A stretch of DNA of 32,106 nucleotides from Hyphomicrobiales bacterium (GCA_019075925.1 JAGXAC010000020.1:1-32106), one strand, 5' to 3'. Numbered from the stretch's first letter, positions 15,866-25,944 are shown. Numbers and translations are program-made. The notes: generated from the sequence alone by a model not told the origin.

Positions 15866-16779
15866 GCGAGCGCCGCCAGTCCGCTTTTGCTGTCGTGTGC
15901 GGGTTGCCAGCCGGCGGCGATGAGCTTGCCTGGATCGGCCTGCAGGTTGCCGCCGATGCGGTGCCAAAGTGCGTCGCGGCCGATCAGCCGCAACGCAGAC
16001 TCGATATAGTGCGTCGGCATCGGAACCAGCGACGGCCGGCGCCCCTGGGCCCGGCGTAACGTCGCGATCACATCGGGCAGCCGCGGTGGAATTCCCGGAT
16101 CGGCGGCGATGTAGGTTTCGCCGGCGGTTGCCGGCGTGGCCAGCACGAAACGCAAGGCGGAAATAAAATTGTCGACGCCGAGCAACGACCGCCGGTTGGT
16201 GAAATCCTTGACCGGCAGCGGCCAGGACGAGCGGGCGGCGCGCAGCAGAAGCGCGAAATTGCCTTTCACGCCGGGCCCGTACAACAGCACCGGCCGCAAG
16301 ATCGTAAACGGGGCGCCGGCGGTTTTGACCGCGGCCTCGGCGGCGAGCTTGGAGCGACCATAGGCATCAGTCGGTTTCGCTTCGTCGCTTTCCGTCAGGA
16401 CATGATCTGCGGCTGGTCCGCTCTGTGCGCGCAGCGACGAAACAAAAACCAGTCGCCGGACGCCGGCCTGCGCCGCCGCCGCGGCAAGCTCGGCCGTTGC
16501 CTCGCGGTTGACCCGGTCATAAGGCGCAGGGTCGCCGCTGCCAGTATGGGCGATGCCGGCGAGATGGACGACGTGATCGACTCCGTCGAGGATCGGCGCC
16601 CAGTCGAAGCGCTGCGAAAGATCCGGGTGCCGGACGACTTCGACGCTGCCCGGGAAAGAGCGCTGCGGCGCTTGCCGTGCCGCAGCGCGTACGGCGTGAT
16701 CATGCGCGAATGCGGCGACGACCGCACGGCCGACGAATCCGGTTGCGCCGGTCACCAACAGCCGCGTGGTTGCCGGCAT
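15862..16779 (-). CDS. NAD-dependent epimerase/dehydratase family protein
   Basis: An extended SDR protein of 305 residues, probably acting on a nucleotide sugar. The Rossmann motif is TGATGFVGRAVV, followed by VDHVVHLAGIAH, the catalytic Ser in FVSSLRAQ and the Tyr/Lys pair in DAYGRSKLAAE, then FTILRPVLLYGPGVKGNF. The second half (RRSLLGVDNFISALRFVL) resembles WbpV/GalE-like epimerases beside O-antigen genes. ATG 16779 follows an AGGTGG ribosome-binding site (7-nt spacing); the frame is open farther upstream to 16953 but that part overlaps the lipoprotein gene. It starts 11 bp after that gene's stop and ends tail-to-tail with waaL, the two stops sharing the four bases TTAA. The exact sugar is unknown. 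Confidence 0.88.
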   Translation of the reverse strand: MPATTRLLVTGATGFVGRAVVAAFAHDHAVRAAARQAPQRSFPGSVEVVRHPDLSQRFDWAPILDGVDHVVHLAGIAHTGSGDPAPYDRVNREATAELAAAAAQAGVRRLVFVSSLRAQSGPAADHVLTESDEAKPTDAYGRSKLAAEAAVKTAGAPFTILRPVLLYGPGVKGNFALLLRAARSSWPLPVKDFTNRRSLLGVDNFISALRFVLATPATAGETYIAADPGIPPRLPDVIATLRRAQGRRPSLVPMPTHYIESALRLIGRDALWHRIGGNLQADPGKLIAAGWQPAHDSKSGLAALA

Positions 16780-16790
16780 CGGTGGGCCAC

Positions 16791-17216
16791 CTAATGTATC
16801 GGCTGCAAGCCGTTCGCCATCAATTCGAACGGAGCGTAAGGCTGGGCGTCGCAGCCGTCGATCTCGACGGCATAACGGTTGTCGATGATTTTGTTCGACT
16901 GCATGAACAGTGCATAGTTGCGGGCATGGCCGTGATCGAGAAAACGGACACAAATCAACCAGGTCCAGCCCTGCGGCGTGTGCACCCAGCGTGGTTCGGC
17001 GATTTGAAAATTATCATAGGCCGCATAGTCCCTGAACGCCGAACGCAGCCGTTCGGCGGCGAGTTGCCGGTAGTTCGGGTCAACCATCGGGGGCGGCGCT
17101 TCCTCGCTCGGTGCGGCGAGACCGCTGCACGCCGTCAAGGCGGCCGTAACACACAGCAGCAACGCCGATACGGCGCCGGGCCAAAGAGCCGCCGCGCGGT
17201 GCCGATCGCGCACCAT
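16791..17216 (-). CDS. Small lipoprotein of unknown function, 141 aa
   Basis: I do not recognise the family beyond its lipoprotein form. After a basic N-terminus (MVRDRHRAAALWPG) comes a hydrophobic segment and a lipobox LTAC, so the mature protein would start with a lipidated Cys near residue 30, anchored to a membrane facing the periplasm. The mature part has a compact domain (YRQLAAERLRSAFRDYAAYDNFQIAEPRWVHTPQGWTWLICVRF) and ends YAPFELMANGLQPIH. The ATG at 17216 is preferred over a TTG at 17249 (11 residues longer). It is upstream of the epimerase-like gene with 11 bp spacing and divergent from another lipoprotein gene. Confidence 0.75.
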   Translation of the reverse strand: MVRDRHRAAALWPGAVSALLLCVTAALTACSGLAAPSEEAPPPMVDPNYRQLAAERLRSAFRDYAAYDNFQIAEPRWVHTPQGWTWLICVRFLDHGHARNYALFMQSNKIIDNRYAVEIDGCDAQPYAPFELMANGLQPIH

Positions 17217-17421
17217 CAGACTCGGTATTCCGGTTGCATGCGGGGGCAACGACTAGGCCGAAACCAGCACCGAAGCAATAAAACGGTTATTAGCAAATCC
17301 TTGATGCCAAAAAGATAAAGACCTTGCGGGCGGTGGCTGGGGGGCGATCGCGGCGCCAGACACAGTGTCGCCACGAAGGCACCTCTCTGTCGTATGTCCG
17401 CCGGCGAGCGGTTGGGGAAAG

Positions 17422-17847
17422 ATGGTCGAAAGTCGCAACGATCGGACCGGTTGGCTCCGGCGGCGCTTCGCGGCGGTCGCGCTGGTCTGCACCTGCCTGA
17501 CGCTGGGCGGATGCAGTTCCTTCTCCGGCTACGTGTCCGATCATTGGCCAACCTGGGCCGGTGGGATGCCGAGTGATGTGCCGCCGCGGCCGGGTGCGCC
17601 GGGCTACGCGGAGTTTATCAGTCACCAGGGTGCGAACGATCCGGCGGCGTCGGCTGCGGTCGCCAACCAGCCGGGCGGCGCGGTCGCCGTCGCGCCCGGG
17701 GCAACCGGCGCCGTTGTCGCGCCCGGCCCCGTCGTGGCGCCGACGGCGGCGACAATTCCCGCCGCCGTGACGCCGCCGAGCGCTCAAGCGCAACCAGCCA
17801 TGCGCCCCATCGCTACGCCGGCGGCCGTCCAAGGCGGATTATATTAG
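17422..17847 (+). CDS. Small Pro/Ala-rich lipoprotein, 141 aa
   Basis: A second putative lipoprotein. The N-terminus MVESRNDRTGWLRRRFAAV is basic, followed by a hydrophobic core and a lipobox LGGC (Cys near residue 30, then SSFSGYVSDHWPTWAGG). The rest is low-complexity, rich in Pro, Ala, Val and Gly (PGATGAVVAPGPVVAPTAA), probably an extended periplasmic linker. The ATG at 17422 is preceded by GGGGAAAG, a usable ribosome-binding site; a GTG at 17365 would add 19 residues. The stop TAG at 17845 is part of an inverted repeat shared with the convergent kdsD gene. No known family is recognised, and the function is unknown. Confidence 0.7.
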   Translation: MVESRNDRTGWLRRRFAAVALVCTCLTLGGCSSFSGYVSDHWPTWAGGMPSDVPPRPGAPGYAEFISHQGANDPAASAAVANQPGGAVAVAPGATGAVVAPGPVVAPTAATIPAAVTPPSAQAQPAMRPIATPAAVQGGLY

Positions 17848-17927
17848 AGCGTGACGGCTTCCGGCTGAAACCCCGCTCGCCGCGGGAATGAGCGGGAAAC
17901 GATTCAGTGTCGAACCAGCGCGCTCTA
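17845..17927. repeat. Inverted-repeat element carrying both convergent stop codons
   Basis: TAGAGCG (17845-17851) and CGCTCTA (17921-17927) bound an 83-bp segment that also holds a hairpin CCCGCTC / GAGCGGG (17872-17878, 17890-17896). The outer ends supply the TAG stops of the lipoprotein gene and of kdsD. TAGAGC…GCTCTA borders are seen in intergenic repeats of Rhizobiales; the interior here is divergent. It may work as a bidirectional terminator. Confidence 0.5.
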
Positions 17928-18944
17928 GGCGACGCCGGCGCGCAGCAGATCGTGGAAGTGCACGACGCCGACCGGCAGGCCGGCATCGACGACGAATAGC
18001 GCGGTGATTTTCGAAGCGTTGAGCAGTTGCAGCGCTTCGCCCGCGAGTTGATCGGGCCGCACCGTCTTCGGCGACGCGGTCATGACTTTTTCGACCGGCA
18101 TCTGCAGTAAATCGGCGCGCATGTGGCGGCGCAGATCGCCGTCGGTGATCACGCCGGAAAGTTTGCCGGCGGCGTCGGTGACTGCGACGCAGCCGAAGCC
18201 CTTGGCCGACATTTCCACGATCGCTTCCGACATCGGCGCGCCGTAGCGAATCAACGGTACGGCGGCGCCGGGATGCATCACGTCGCGAACGAATTTGAAC
18301 GCCGCGCCGAGCTTGCCGCGCGGATGAAACACGCCGAAATCGACCGCGGTGAATCCGCGGCTTTCGATCAGCGCAATCGCCAGCGCGTCGCCGAGCGCAA
18401 GCTGCATCAGCGACGAGGTCGTCGGTGCGAGATTGTGCGGACAGGCTTCGCGCGCCTGCGGCATTGCCAGCACGATGTCGGCGGCCTTGCCGAGCGTGCT
18501 TTCGGCGTTGACGGTGATGGCGATCAACATGATGCCGAACCGACGCGAGTAATTGATCAGGTCGGTCAGTTCTTCGGTCTCGCCCGACCACGACAGCATC
18601 AGCATCACGTCGTCGGAGGTCACCATGCCGAGGTCGCCATGGCTGGCTTCGGCGGCGTGCACGAAGAATGCCGGCGTACCGGTGGAAGCGAGCGTTGCGG
18701 CGATCTTGCGGGCGACATGCCCCGATTTGCCCATGCCGGTGACGATAACGCGGCCGCGCGCGGCGCGGATTTTGTCGACGGCGGCGATGAAAGGACGCCC
18801 GAGGCCGTCGCGCATGGCGGCCGCCAGCGCGGCAAGCCCTTCGCGATCGATGTCGAGGGTGCGCAGTGCCGAAGCGATGGACGGATGCAGCGCTTCCTCG
18901 CGCTTTTCCGCGCCGGCCGAATCCGCTTTCGCACGCTTGTCCAA
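17925..18944 (-). CDS. kdsD: Arabinose-5-phosphate isomerase, KpsF/GutQ/KdsD family
   Basis: Converts ribulose 5-phosphate to arabinose 5-phosphate, the first committed step to Kdo for LPS. An N-terminal SIS domain (VIVTGMGKSGHVARKIAATLASTGTPAFFVHAAEASHGDLGMV, then LMLSWSGETEEL) is followed by two CBS motifs (MSEAIVEMSAKGFGCVAVTDAAGKLSGVITDGDLRRH; KTVRPDQLAGEALQLL). No ATG precedes the conserved region. The best start is TTG 18944, with GGGGAG 8 nt upstream, giving 339 residues, close to the family's ~325; longer frames to 19064 would overlap the upstream gene. It lies 49 bp after that gene on the same strand, near the heptose and ligase genes, which fits a role in the LPS core. Confidence 0.93.
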   Translation of the reverse strand: MDKRAKADSAGAEKREEALHPSIASALRTLDIDREGLAALAAAMRDGLGRPFIAAVDKIRAARGRVIVTGMGKSGHVARKIAATLASTGTPAFFVHAAEASHGDLGMVTSDDVMLMLSWSGETEELTDLINYSRRFGIMLIAITVNAESTLGKAADIVLAMPQAREACPHNLAPTTSSLMQLALGDALAIALIESRGFTAVDFGVFHPRGKLGAAFKFVRDVMHPGAAVPLIRYGAPMSEAIVEMSAKGFGCVAVTDAAGKLSGVITDGDLRRHMRADLLQMPVEKVMTASPKTVRPDQLAGEALQLLNASKITALFVVDAGLPVGVVHFHDLLRAGVA

Positions 18945-18993
18945 CGCTAGTGCTCCCCAACGCCGCGAGGATCGTGGTGAAACGGCGATCGCG

Positions 18994-20484
18994 TCACTTC
19001 TTTTCCCAAGCGGCAAACGCGTCGGCAAAAGCACGGTCGCCGGGCGGACCTTTTTCCATCGCAAGGATCGCGCGGCCGCCGTTCGTATACACGATCGGAA
19101 TGTCGAACCACGGACGCTCCTTGAGCAACTGGATATTGTGCTGCACGTCGGTTTCGGTGGACGAAAGCCCGATCAGGAAGAAGCCGTTGGTCACCTTGAC
19201 CGCGAGGCCCGCGAGCGGGGTACCGCGCGTCTGCTCGGATTGCTTCATCAAGATTCCGGGGACGTTGGCAATGCCGCCGCCGGCAAAGTCCGGCGGCAAC
19301 GTGAACTGGACCTCGATCGTGTGGCTCGCGGGCAAGGCTTTATCGGTATTGCGGCGTAGCGACCACGTCATGGTGATCTTGCGTTCCGGAATGGTGACGT
19401 CGGCGCGCACCGCCAGTTCCGGCGCCAGTCCAGGGCCCGGCGAAACCGTCTCAGTGCGCCAGATCACCGAGCCGACGTAACGCTTGCCTTGCGGATTGTT
19501 GGCGTCCTCCTCGTAAAGGACAACGCGCTGCGCCACCGCCGGTACCGCTTGCGGGCTCGGGGTGCCGGCGCCTGCCGCCGGCGCGGTGCTGCTCTGCTCC
19601 TGCGGGACGCGCCCGGAAAACTTCGGCTGCGCGGTCGCTTCGTGTTGCGGTTGGCTTGGCCGCCTGGCGCCGATCTGGGTCAGCGAGCTGTAAAGCCCGC
19701 TGATCCGCGGCCATTGCCACGATACGGTCGCCGCCAGGCCGCCGAGAATGATGAGCGCGACGACGAGCTGGATCAGCCCACGATAGGAGCGCGGCGGCCG
19801 TTGATGCTCTTCTTCCTCGGTCGGCGGTAAACGCCGGGCCCCGTGCGGCGATGTGAGCGCGGCATTTTCGTCTCCGTCATCGGCCGTCCGGGGGTCGTAC
19901 GCCTCGTCTTCTCGCGCGTCCGCGCCGAACTGCGTGTCGGAGTGAAAGTCGTCGACGTCTTCGAACTGCTCGTCTTCATAGGACTCGCGGGCGTTGCGCG
20001 CCGATTGCGCCGCTTTGGCGGTTGCCGCGCCAAGATCGTGCACCTCGCTCACGACGTTGCGGAAGCCCTTGATGCCCTGCTGGCTGAGCGATGGCGTTCG
20101 CGCGCCAAGGAGCTGCTCGCGGGCGCTTGGCCGTTCGCCACGGCGGGGCGCCTGGAGGGCGGCCTCCTCGCGCGGGGGCCGCGGCGGAACGGGCTCGCTC
20201 CGCGGCGGTTCGGCGCGCGGTTCGCGGCGCGGTGGCGGCGCCGCGCGCGTTTGGCGCAAGTCAGTGCGCGAGTGACGCGCCGCCTCAGCTTCGACTTTGC
20301 GGATCGCATCTTCCAGCGACAGGCGTTCCCGCGTGATGTCGGATTCTGACAGCGGTGGCTCGACCGCGCGCAACTGTGTCACCAGCGCCGTGCGGGCGCG
20401 CTCATACAGCGCGCGGCGCATCTCGCCGGTATTGCGTTCAAGCCCCTCGACGGCGCGGGAAATAAGCGGATGGTAGTCGGTCAT
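18994..20484 (-). CDS. Single-pass membrane protein of unknown function, 496 aa
   Basis: Not assigned to a named family. The N-terminal ~230 residues are cytoplasmic by composition: a helical stretch (residues 1-75, ISRAVEGLERNTGEMRRALYERART), a Pro/Arg-rich linker (80-125) and an acidic region (165-230). One membrane segment is at about 236-254 (GLIQLVVALIILGGLAATV). The C-terminal ~240 residues should lie in the periplasm; they contain a Pro/Ala/Gln linker and a beta-rich globular domain (RVVLYEEDANNPQGKRYVGSVIWRTE…TMTWSLRRN…HTIEVQFTLP). Start ATG 20484 has weak upstream signals. It lies between purA and kdsD on the same strand, with 41 and 49 bp gaps, so the three may be co-transcribed. 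An envelope-linked role is only a guess. Confidence 0.8.
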   Translation of the reverse strand: MTDYHPLISRAVEGLERNTGEMRRALYERARTALVTQLRAVEPPLSESDITRERLSLEDAIRKVEAEAARHSRTDLRQTRAAPPPRREPRAEPPRSEPVPPRPPREEAALQAPRRGERPSAREQLLGARTPSLSQQGIKGFRNVVSEVHDLGAATAKAAQSARNARESYEDEQFEDVDDFHSDTQFGADAREDEAYDPRTADDGDENAALTSPHGARRLPPTEEEEHQRPPRSYRGLIQLVVALIILGGLAATVSWQWPRISGLYSSLTQIGARRPSQPQHEATAQPKFSGRVPQEQSSTAPAAGAGTPSPQAVPAVAQRVVLYEEDANNPQGKRYVGSVIWRTETVSPGPGLAPELAVRADVTIPERKITMTWSLRRNTDKALPASHTIEVQFTLPPDFAGGGIANVPGILMKQSEQTRGTPLAGLAVKVTNGFFLIGLSSTETDVQHNIQLLKERPWFDIPIVYTNGGRAILAMEKGPPGDRAFADAFAAWEKK

Positions 20485-20525
20485 CTGTCAAGTTTACGCG
20501 CGAAGTGGCGGTTTTTCATCTTGTT

Positions 20526-22140
<1,615 letters not shown>

Positions 22141-23058
22141 ATGCCGGGGGCGACCGTCCGGTCCCGGAGCCGAGCGCTCCGCGTGCTGTTCGACCAGCCG
22201 TATCTGCTGCTATCGCTGACCTCGCTGTTCTGGGCCGTCAATACCGTGCTCGGCCGGTTCGTTGTCGGCCATATCCCGCCGGTGACGCTCGCGTTCATCC
22301 GCTGGGGTGGCGCCTTCCTGATTGTGCTGCCGTTCGCGCTGCCGCATCTGCGGCGCGACTGGCCGATCATCCGCAAGCATGCCGTCCTGCTGACCGTGCT
22401 CGCGCTCACCGGTTTCTCCGCCTACAACACGATGGCCTATTACGGCCTGCAATACACCACTGCGATCAACGGGCTGTTGCTGCAGTCGATCGGACCGCTA
22501 TTCGTCGCGCTCTGGTCGTTCGTGCTGTTTCGGACGCGGCTGACCTGGCGGCAGGCCACCGGAATCTGCATCTCGCTCACCGGCGTGCTGGTCATTATCA
22601 GCCATGGCAGCCTCGCCGTTCTCATCGGCATTGGCTTCAACCGGGGCGACGTCTGGTTTCTGATCGCGTTATTGATCTACGCCTACTACACCGCTGCGCT
22701 GCGTCAGCGGCCGGCGATGCATCCGCTGTCGTTCCTTGCGGTCGGTATGGGATGGGGCGCGACGCTCCTGATCCCCGCCGTGATCGTCGAAGTCGCCAGC
22801 GGCCATACCATGGTGTTCGATGCCGAGAGCGTGTTGAGCATCGTTTTTGTCTGCCTCTTCCCGTCCCTGCTGGGTTATCTGTTCCTCAATCGCGGCATCG
22901 AACTGATCGGTGCCAATCGCGCGGCGCCATTCATGCATCTGGTGCCGGTGTTCGGCTCGGTCCTGGCGATCGTCTGGCTCGGCGAGCGTTTCGAAGTCTT
23001 CCACGCCGTCGGCTACGGGCTGGTATTTACCGGCATCACGGTCGCGACGCGCAGGTGA
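22141..23058 (+). CDS. EamA/DMT family transporter (RhaT/YdcZ-like drug/metabolite exporter)
   Basis: An inner-membrane transporter of the drug/metabolite superfamily, 305 residues with about ten hydrophobic segments arranged as two EamA repeats. The first repeat opens LLSLTSLFWAVNTVLGRFVVGHIPPVTLAFIRWGGAF, the classic EamA block, and contains AYNTMAYYGLQYTTAINGLLLQSIGPLFVAL. The second contains VSFCLFPSLLGYLFLNRGIELIGANRAAPFMHLVPVFGSVLAIVWLGE-like sequence near residue 235-285. The chosen start is ATG 22141, preceded by a weak CCAGG ribosome-binding site. The gene is divergent from purA and ends 4 bp from convergent serA. Such proteins export amino acids, nucleobases or other metabolites; the substrate is unknown. 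Confidence 0.9.
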   Translation: MPGATVRSRSRALRVLFDQPYLLLSLTSLFWAVNTVLGRFVVGHIPPVTLAFIRWGGAFLIVLPFALPHLRRDWPIIRKHAVLLTVLALTGFSAYNTMAYYGLQYTTAINGLLLQSIGPLFVALWSFVLFRTRLTWRQATGICISLTGVLVIISHGSLAVLIGIGFNRGDVWFLIALLIYAYYTAALRQRPAMHPLSFLAVGMGWGATLLIPAVIVEVASGHTMVFDAESVLSIVFVCLFPSLLGYLFLNRGIELIGANRAAPFMHLVPVFGSVLAIVWLGERFEVFHAVGYGLVFTGITVATRR

Positions 23059-23062
23059 TCGC

Positions 23063-24649
23063 TTAAAACCGCAGCGATTTCGCCTGTTGCACCTGCGGCA
23101 GCGCGCGCACCTTGGCCAGCACGTCATCCGGCAAATCGCCGTCGATCTCGATTAGCGACACCGCGTTGCCGCCCGCCGCCTCGCGGCCGACATGGAAGGT
23201 CGCAATGTTGATGCCGGCGTCGCCGAGGGTGGAAGAGAACTTGCCGATGAAACCCGGCTTGTCGAGATTGGTGATGTAGATCATCGAAGGGCCGAATTCC
23301 GCGTCCATGCGGATGCCCTTGATGTTGACGATACGCGGGCGTCCGTCGGCATAGACGGTGCCGGAGACGTGCCGCGATTGCCGGTCGGTGGTCACCGTGA
23401 GCGTAATCAGGCTCTCGTAGTCGCCTTCGGCGTCGCGCCGCGTCTCCTCGACGGCGATGCCGCGATCCTTGGCGACGGTCGGCGCCGACACGACATTGAC
23501 GCCTTGCAGCATCGGGCGAAGCAGGCCGGCGATTGCCGCCGAGGTAAGCGCCCGCGTATTCATCTGCGCGACCAAGCCCTCGTAGCAGATCTGCACCTGC
23601 CTGATGCCGGTCTCGGTGAGTTGTCCGGCGAACGAGCCGAGCTTCTCAGCGAGCGCGATGAACGGCTTGAGTTTTGGCGCCTCTTCGGCGCTGATCGAGG
23701 GAAAGTTGAGGGCGTTGGTGATGGCGCCGCGGAGCAGGTAATCCGACATCTGTTCGGCGACCTGGAGCGCAACGTTTTCCTGCGCTTCGGTCGTCGAGGC
23801 GCCGAGGTGCGGCGTGCAGACGACGTTGGACAATTTGAACAGAGGATTGTCGCTCGCCGGCTCGGTTGCGAATACGTCGAGGGCGGCGCCGGCGATGCGT
23901 CCGGACGCCAGCGCTTCGTACAGCGCCGCCTCGTCGATCAGTCCGCCGCGCGCACAATTGATCAGGCGCATGGTCGGCTTGGTCAGTTTGAGCGAGTCGG
24001 CATTGATGATGTTGCGGGTCTTGTCGGTAAGCGGCGTATGCAGCGTGATGAAGTCGGCCCGGCGCAGCAGATCCTCCAGTTTCACTTTCTCAACGCCGAG
24101 ATCGACCGCGCGCTCGTCGGAGAGAAACGGGTCGTAGGCGACCACCTTCATTTTCATGCCGAGCGCGCGGTCGGCGACGATCGCGCCGATATTGCCGCAG
24201 CCGATGACGCCAAGCGTCTTGCCGAAAATCTCCACCCCGAGGAACTTGTTCTTTTCCCATTTGCCGGCGTGGGTCGATGCGTCGGCTTCCGGGATTTGCC
24301 GCGCCAATGACAGCATCAGGGTAATTGCGTGCTCCGCGGTAGTGATCGAATTGCCGAACGGCGTGTTCATCACGATGATGCCGCGGGCGGTCGCCGCGGC
24401 GACGTCGACATTGTCGACCCCAATGCCGGCACGGCCGATCACTTTCAAATTTTGCGCCCGCTCGAGAATTTTCGACGTTACTTTGGTGGTCGAACGGATC
24501 GCCAGCCCGTCGAAACCGTTGATCGCCTCGGCGAGTTTTTCCTTGTCCTTGCCGAGCCCGGGCTGGAAATCCACATCGAGCCCACGATCCTTGAAGATCG
24601 CGACGGCGGCAGGCGACAGTGCGTCCGAGATGAGAACTTTTGCAGACAT
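23063..24649 (-). CDS. serA: D-3-phosphoglycerate dehydrogenase
   Basis: The first enzyme of serine synthesis, oxidising 3-phosphoglycerate to 3-phosphohydroxypyruvate with NAD. At 528 residues it is the long form with catalytic domain, NAD domain, an intervening (ASB) domain at about 325-445 and a C-terminal ACT domain (IYITNLDKPGFIGKFSSTLGDAGINIATFHVGRE). The NAD motif GCGNIG is at 150-155; catalytic Arg234 (NCARGG), Glu263 (ATEP) and His281 (TPHLGAS) are present. The ACT domain suggests feedback control by serine. The ATG is 2 bp after the serC stop, and its AGGAGG ribosome-binding site lies inside the end of serC, so translation is probably coupled. Confidence 0.97.
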   Translation of the reverse strand: MSAKVLISDALSPAAVAIFKDRGLDVDFQPGLGKDKEKLAEAINGFDGLAIRSTTKVTSKILERAQNLKVIGRAGIGVDNVDVAAATARGIIVMNTPFGNSITTAEHAITLMLSLARQIPEADASTHAGKWEKNKFLGVEIFGKTLGVIGCGNIGAIVADRALGMKMKVVAYDPFLSDERAVDLGVEKVKLEDLLRRADFITLHTPLTDKTRNIINADSLKLTKPTMRLINCARGGLIDEAALYEALASGRIAGAALDVFATEPASDNPLFKLSNVVCTPHLGASTTEAQENVALQVAEQMSDYLLRGAITNALNFPSISAEEAPKLKPFIALAEKLGSFAGQLTETGIRQVQICYEGLVAQMNTRALTSAAIAGLLRPMLQGVNVVSAPTVAKDRGIAVEETRRDAEGDYESLITLTVTTDRQSRHVSGTVYADGRPRIVNIKGIRMDAEFGPSMIYITNLDKPGFIGKFSSTLGDAGINIATFHVGREAAGGNAVSLIEIDGDLPDDVLAKVRALPQVQQAKSLRF

Positions 24650-24651
24650 GG

Positions 24652-25824
24652 TCAGGCCTCCTGCGCCAGCGCGGCTTTGGATTTGGCAAAGGCCCAGTCA
24701 AGCCAGAGCGTGAGCGCCTCGAGATCGGCGCGTTCGACGGTCGATCCACACCAGATGCGCAAGCCGGGCGGGGCGTCGCGATAGGCGTTGATATCGTAGG
24801 CGACAGCTTCGGTTTCGAGCGCGGCGGCGATGCCTTTGACGAACGCCGCCTGTGTTTCCGTCGGCAGCCGGATCACGGCCGGATCGACCACTTTCAGGCA
24901 GACCGAAGTGTTGGAGCGGACCGCCGGATCTTGCGCCAGGAAATCGATCCAGCCGACCCGCTTGGCCCAGTCGGCGATGACACGCGCATTGCCGTCCGCG
25001 CGCGCGCGCAAGCCGGCCAGGCCGCCCGCCGCCTTCGCCCATTCCAGGGCGTCGAGGTAATCCTCGACACAGAGCATCGATGGCGTGTTGATGGTTTCGC
25101 CGGCGAAGATCGCGTCGTTGAGCTTGCCGCCTTTGGTCATGCGGAAAATCTTCGGCAGCGGCCACGGCGGCTTGTAGCTCTCAAGGCGTGCGACCGCGCG
25201 CGGCGACAGAATCAGCATGCCATGCGCGGCTTCGCCGCCGAGCGCCTTCTGCCAGGAGAAGGTGACGACGTCGAGCTTGGCGAATTCAAGCGGTTGGGCG
25301 AACGCGGCCGAAGTGGCGTCACAAATGGTCAGTCCGGCGCGGTCGGCGGCGATCCAGTCGGCGTTCGGCACCCGCACGCCAGAGGTCGTGCCGTTCCAGG
25401 TGAAGACGATGTCGTTGGCCGAATTCGCCTTGGCGAGATCGGGCAATTCGCCATAGCCGGCTTTGAGCACGGTCACGTCCTTAAGCTTGAGCTCCTTGAT
25501 CACATCGTTGACCCAGCCTTCGCCGAACGATTCCCAAGCCAATACGGTCACCGGGCGGGGGCCGAGCAGCGACCACAGCGCCATCTCCAGCGCGCCGGTG
25601 TCGGAAGCGGGTACGATGCCGATGCGGTAATCCGCCGGCACCGCCAGGATTTCGCGGGTCAGATCGATAGCGCGCTTGAGCTTGGCTTTGCCTGGCTTCG
25701 AGCGGTGCGAGCGTCCGGTCAGAGCGCCGTTGAGGTTTTGCGGAGTCCAGCCGGGGCGCTTGGCGCAAGGGCCGGATGAAAAATGCGGCACGTTCGGCCG
25801 CACGACAGGTGTCGCGAGCGTCAT
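24652..25824 (-). CDS. serC: Phosphoserine aminotransferase
   Basis: A PLP-dependent class V aminotransferase making phosphoserine from phosphohydroxypyruvate and glutamate; the second step of serine synthesis, in the cytoplasm. The 390-residue alphaproteobacterial form is longer than the ~360-residue E. coli enzyme. It starts [26 protein letters not shown]; the PLP lysine is Lys193 in [11 protein letters not shown], preceded by [14 protein letters not shown], and the phosphate-binding block [10 protein letters not shown] is at about 144-153. The C-terminal part includes [19 protein letters not shown]. It precedes serA in an operon and is itself preceded by a structured leader. Confidence 0.97.
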   Translation of the reverse strand: MTLATPVVRPNVPHFSSGPCAKRPGWTPQNLNGALTGRSHRSKPGKAKLKRAIDLTREILAVPADYRIGIVPASDTGALEMALWSLLGPRPVTVLAWESFGEGWVNDVIKELKLKDVTVLKAGYGELPDLAKANSANDIVFTWNGTTSGVRVPNADWIAADRAGLTICDATSAAFAQPLEFAKLDVVTFSWQKALGGEAAHGMLILSPRAVARLESYKPPWPLPKIFRMTKGGKLNDAIFAGETINTPSMLCVEDYLDALEWAKAAGGLAGLRARADGNARVIADWAKRVGWIDFLAQDPAVRSNTSVCLKVVDPAVIRLPTETQAAFVKGIAAALETEAVAYDINAYRDAPPGLRIWCGSTVERADLEALTLWLDWAFAKSKAALAQEA

Positions 25825-25880
25825 GATCTATCCTTCCAGATAGGCGCCCCTCGTTGGGGAGGGGTGTCCCGCGGTGGGAA
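25825..25880 (-). promoter_or_regulatory. Candidate serC leader RNA motif
   Basis: Immediately upstream of serC on its strand are two hairpins. The first pairs CCCCTC with GAGGGG (25859-25864 with 25847-25852) around CCCAAC; it is preceded by CCCACCGCGGGAC. The second, CTATCTGGAAGGATAG (25828-25843), has a GGAA loop region and includes the AAGGA ribosome-binding site, ending 3 nt before the ATG. A 'serC' cis-regulatory RNA motif has been described upstream of serC in alphaproteobacteria, and the arrangement here looks like it from memory. Sequestering the ribosome-binding site suggests translational control of serC-serA. Confidence 0.55.
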
Positions 25881-25944
25881 ATAAGGAAGTCGACCGGCGG
25901 CGTCAAGCCAGCCGTGGCGGCCGGCTACGGCAAATCGGAATTTT

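Noticed and set aside
14737-16059. A 440-codon plus-strand open frame overlapping waaL in another frame
   Set aside because: Arg-rich out-of-frame translation of a gene with clear membrane segments in its own frame.
18945-19064. A longer KdsD start
   Set aside because: It would overlap the upstream gene by 71 bp and the extra residues do not look family-like.
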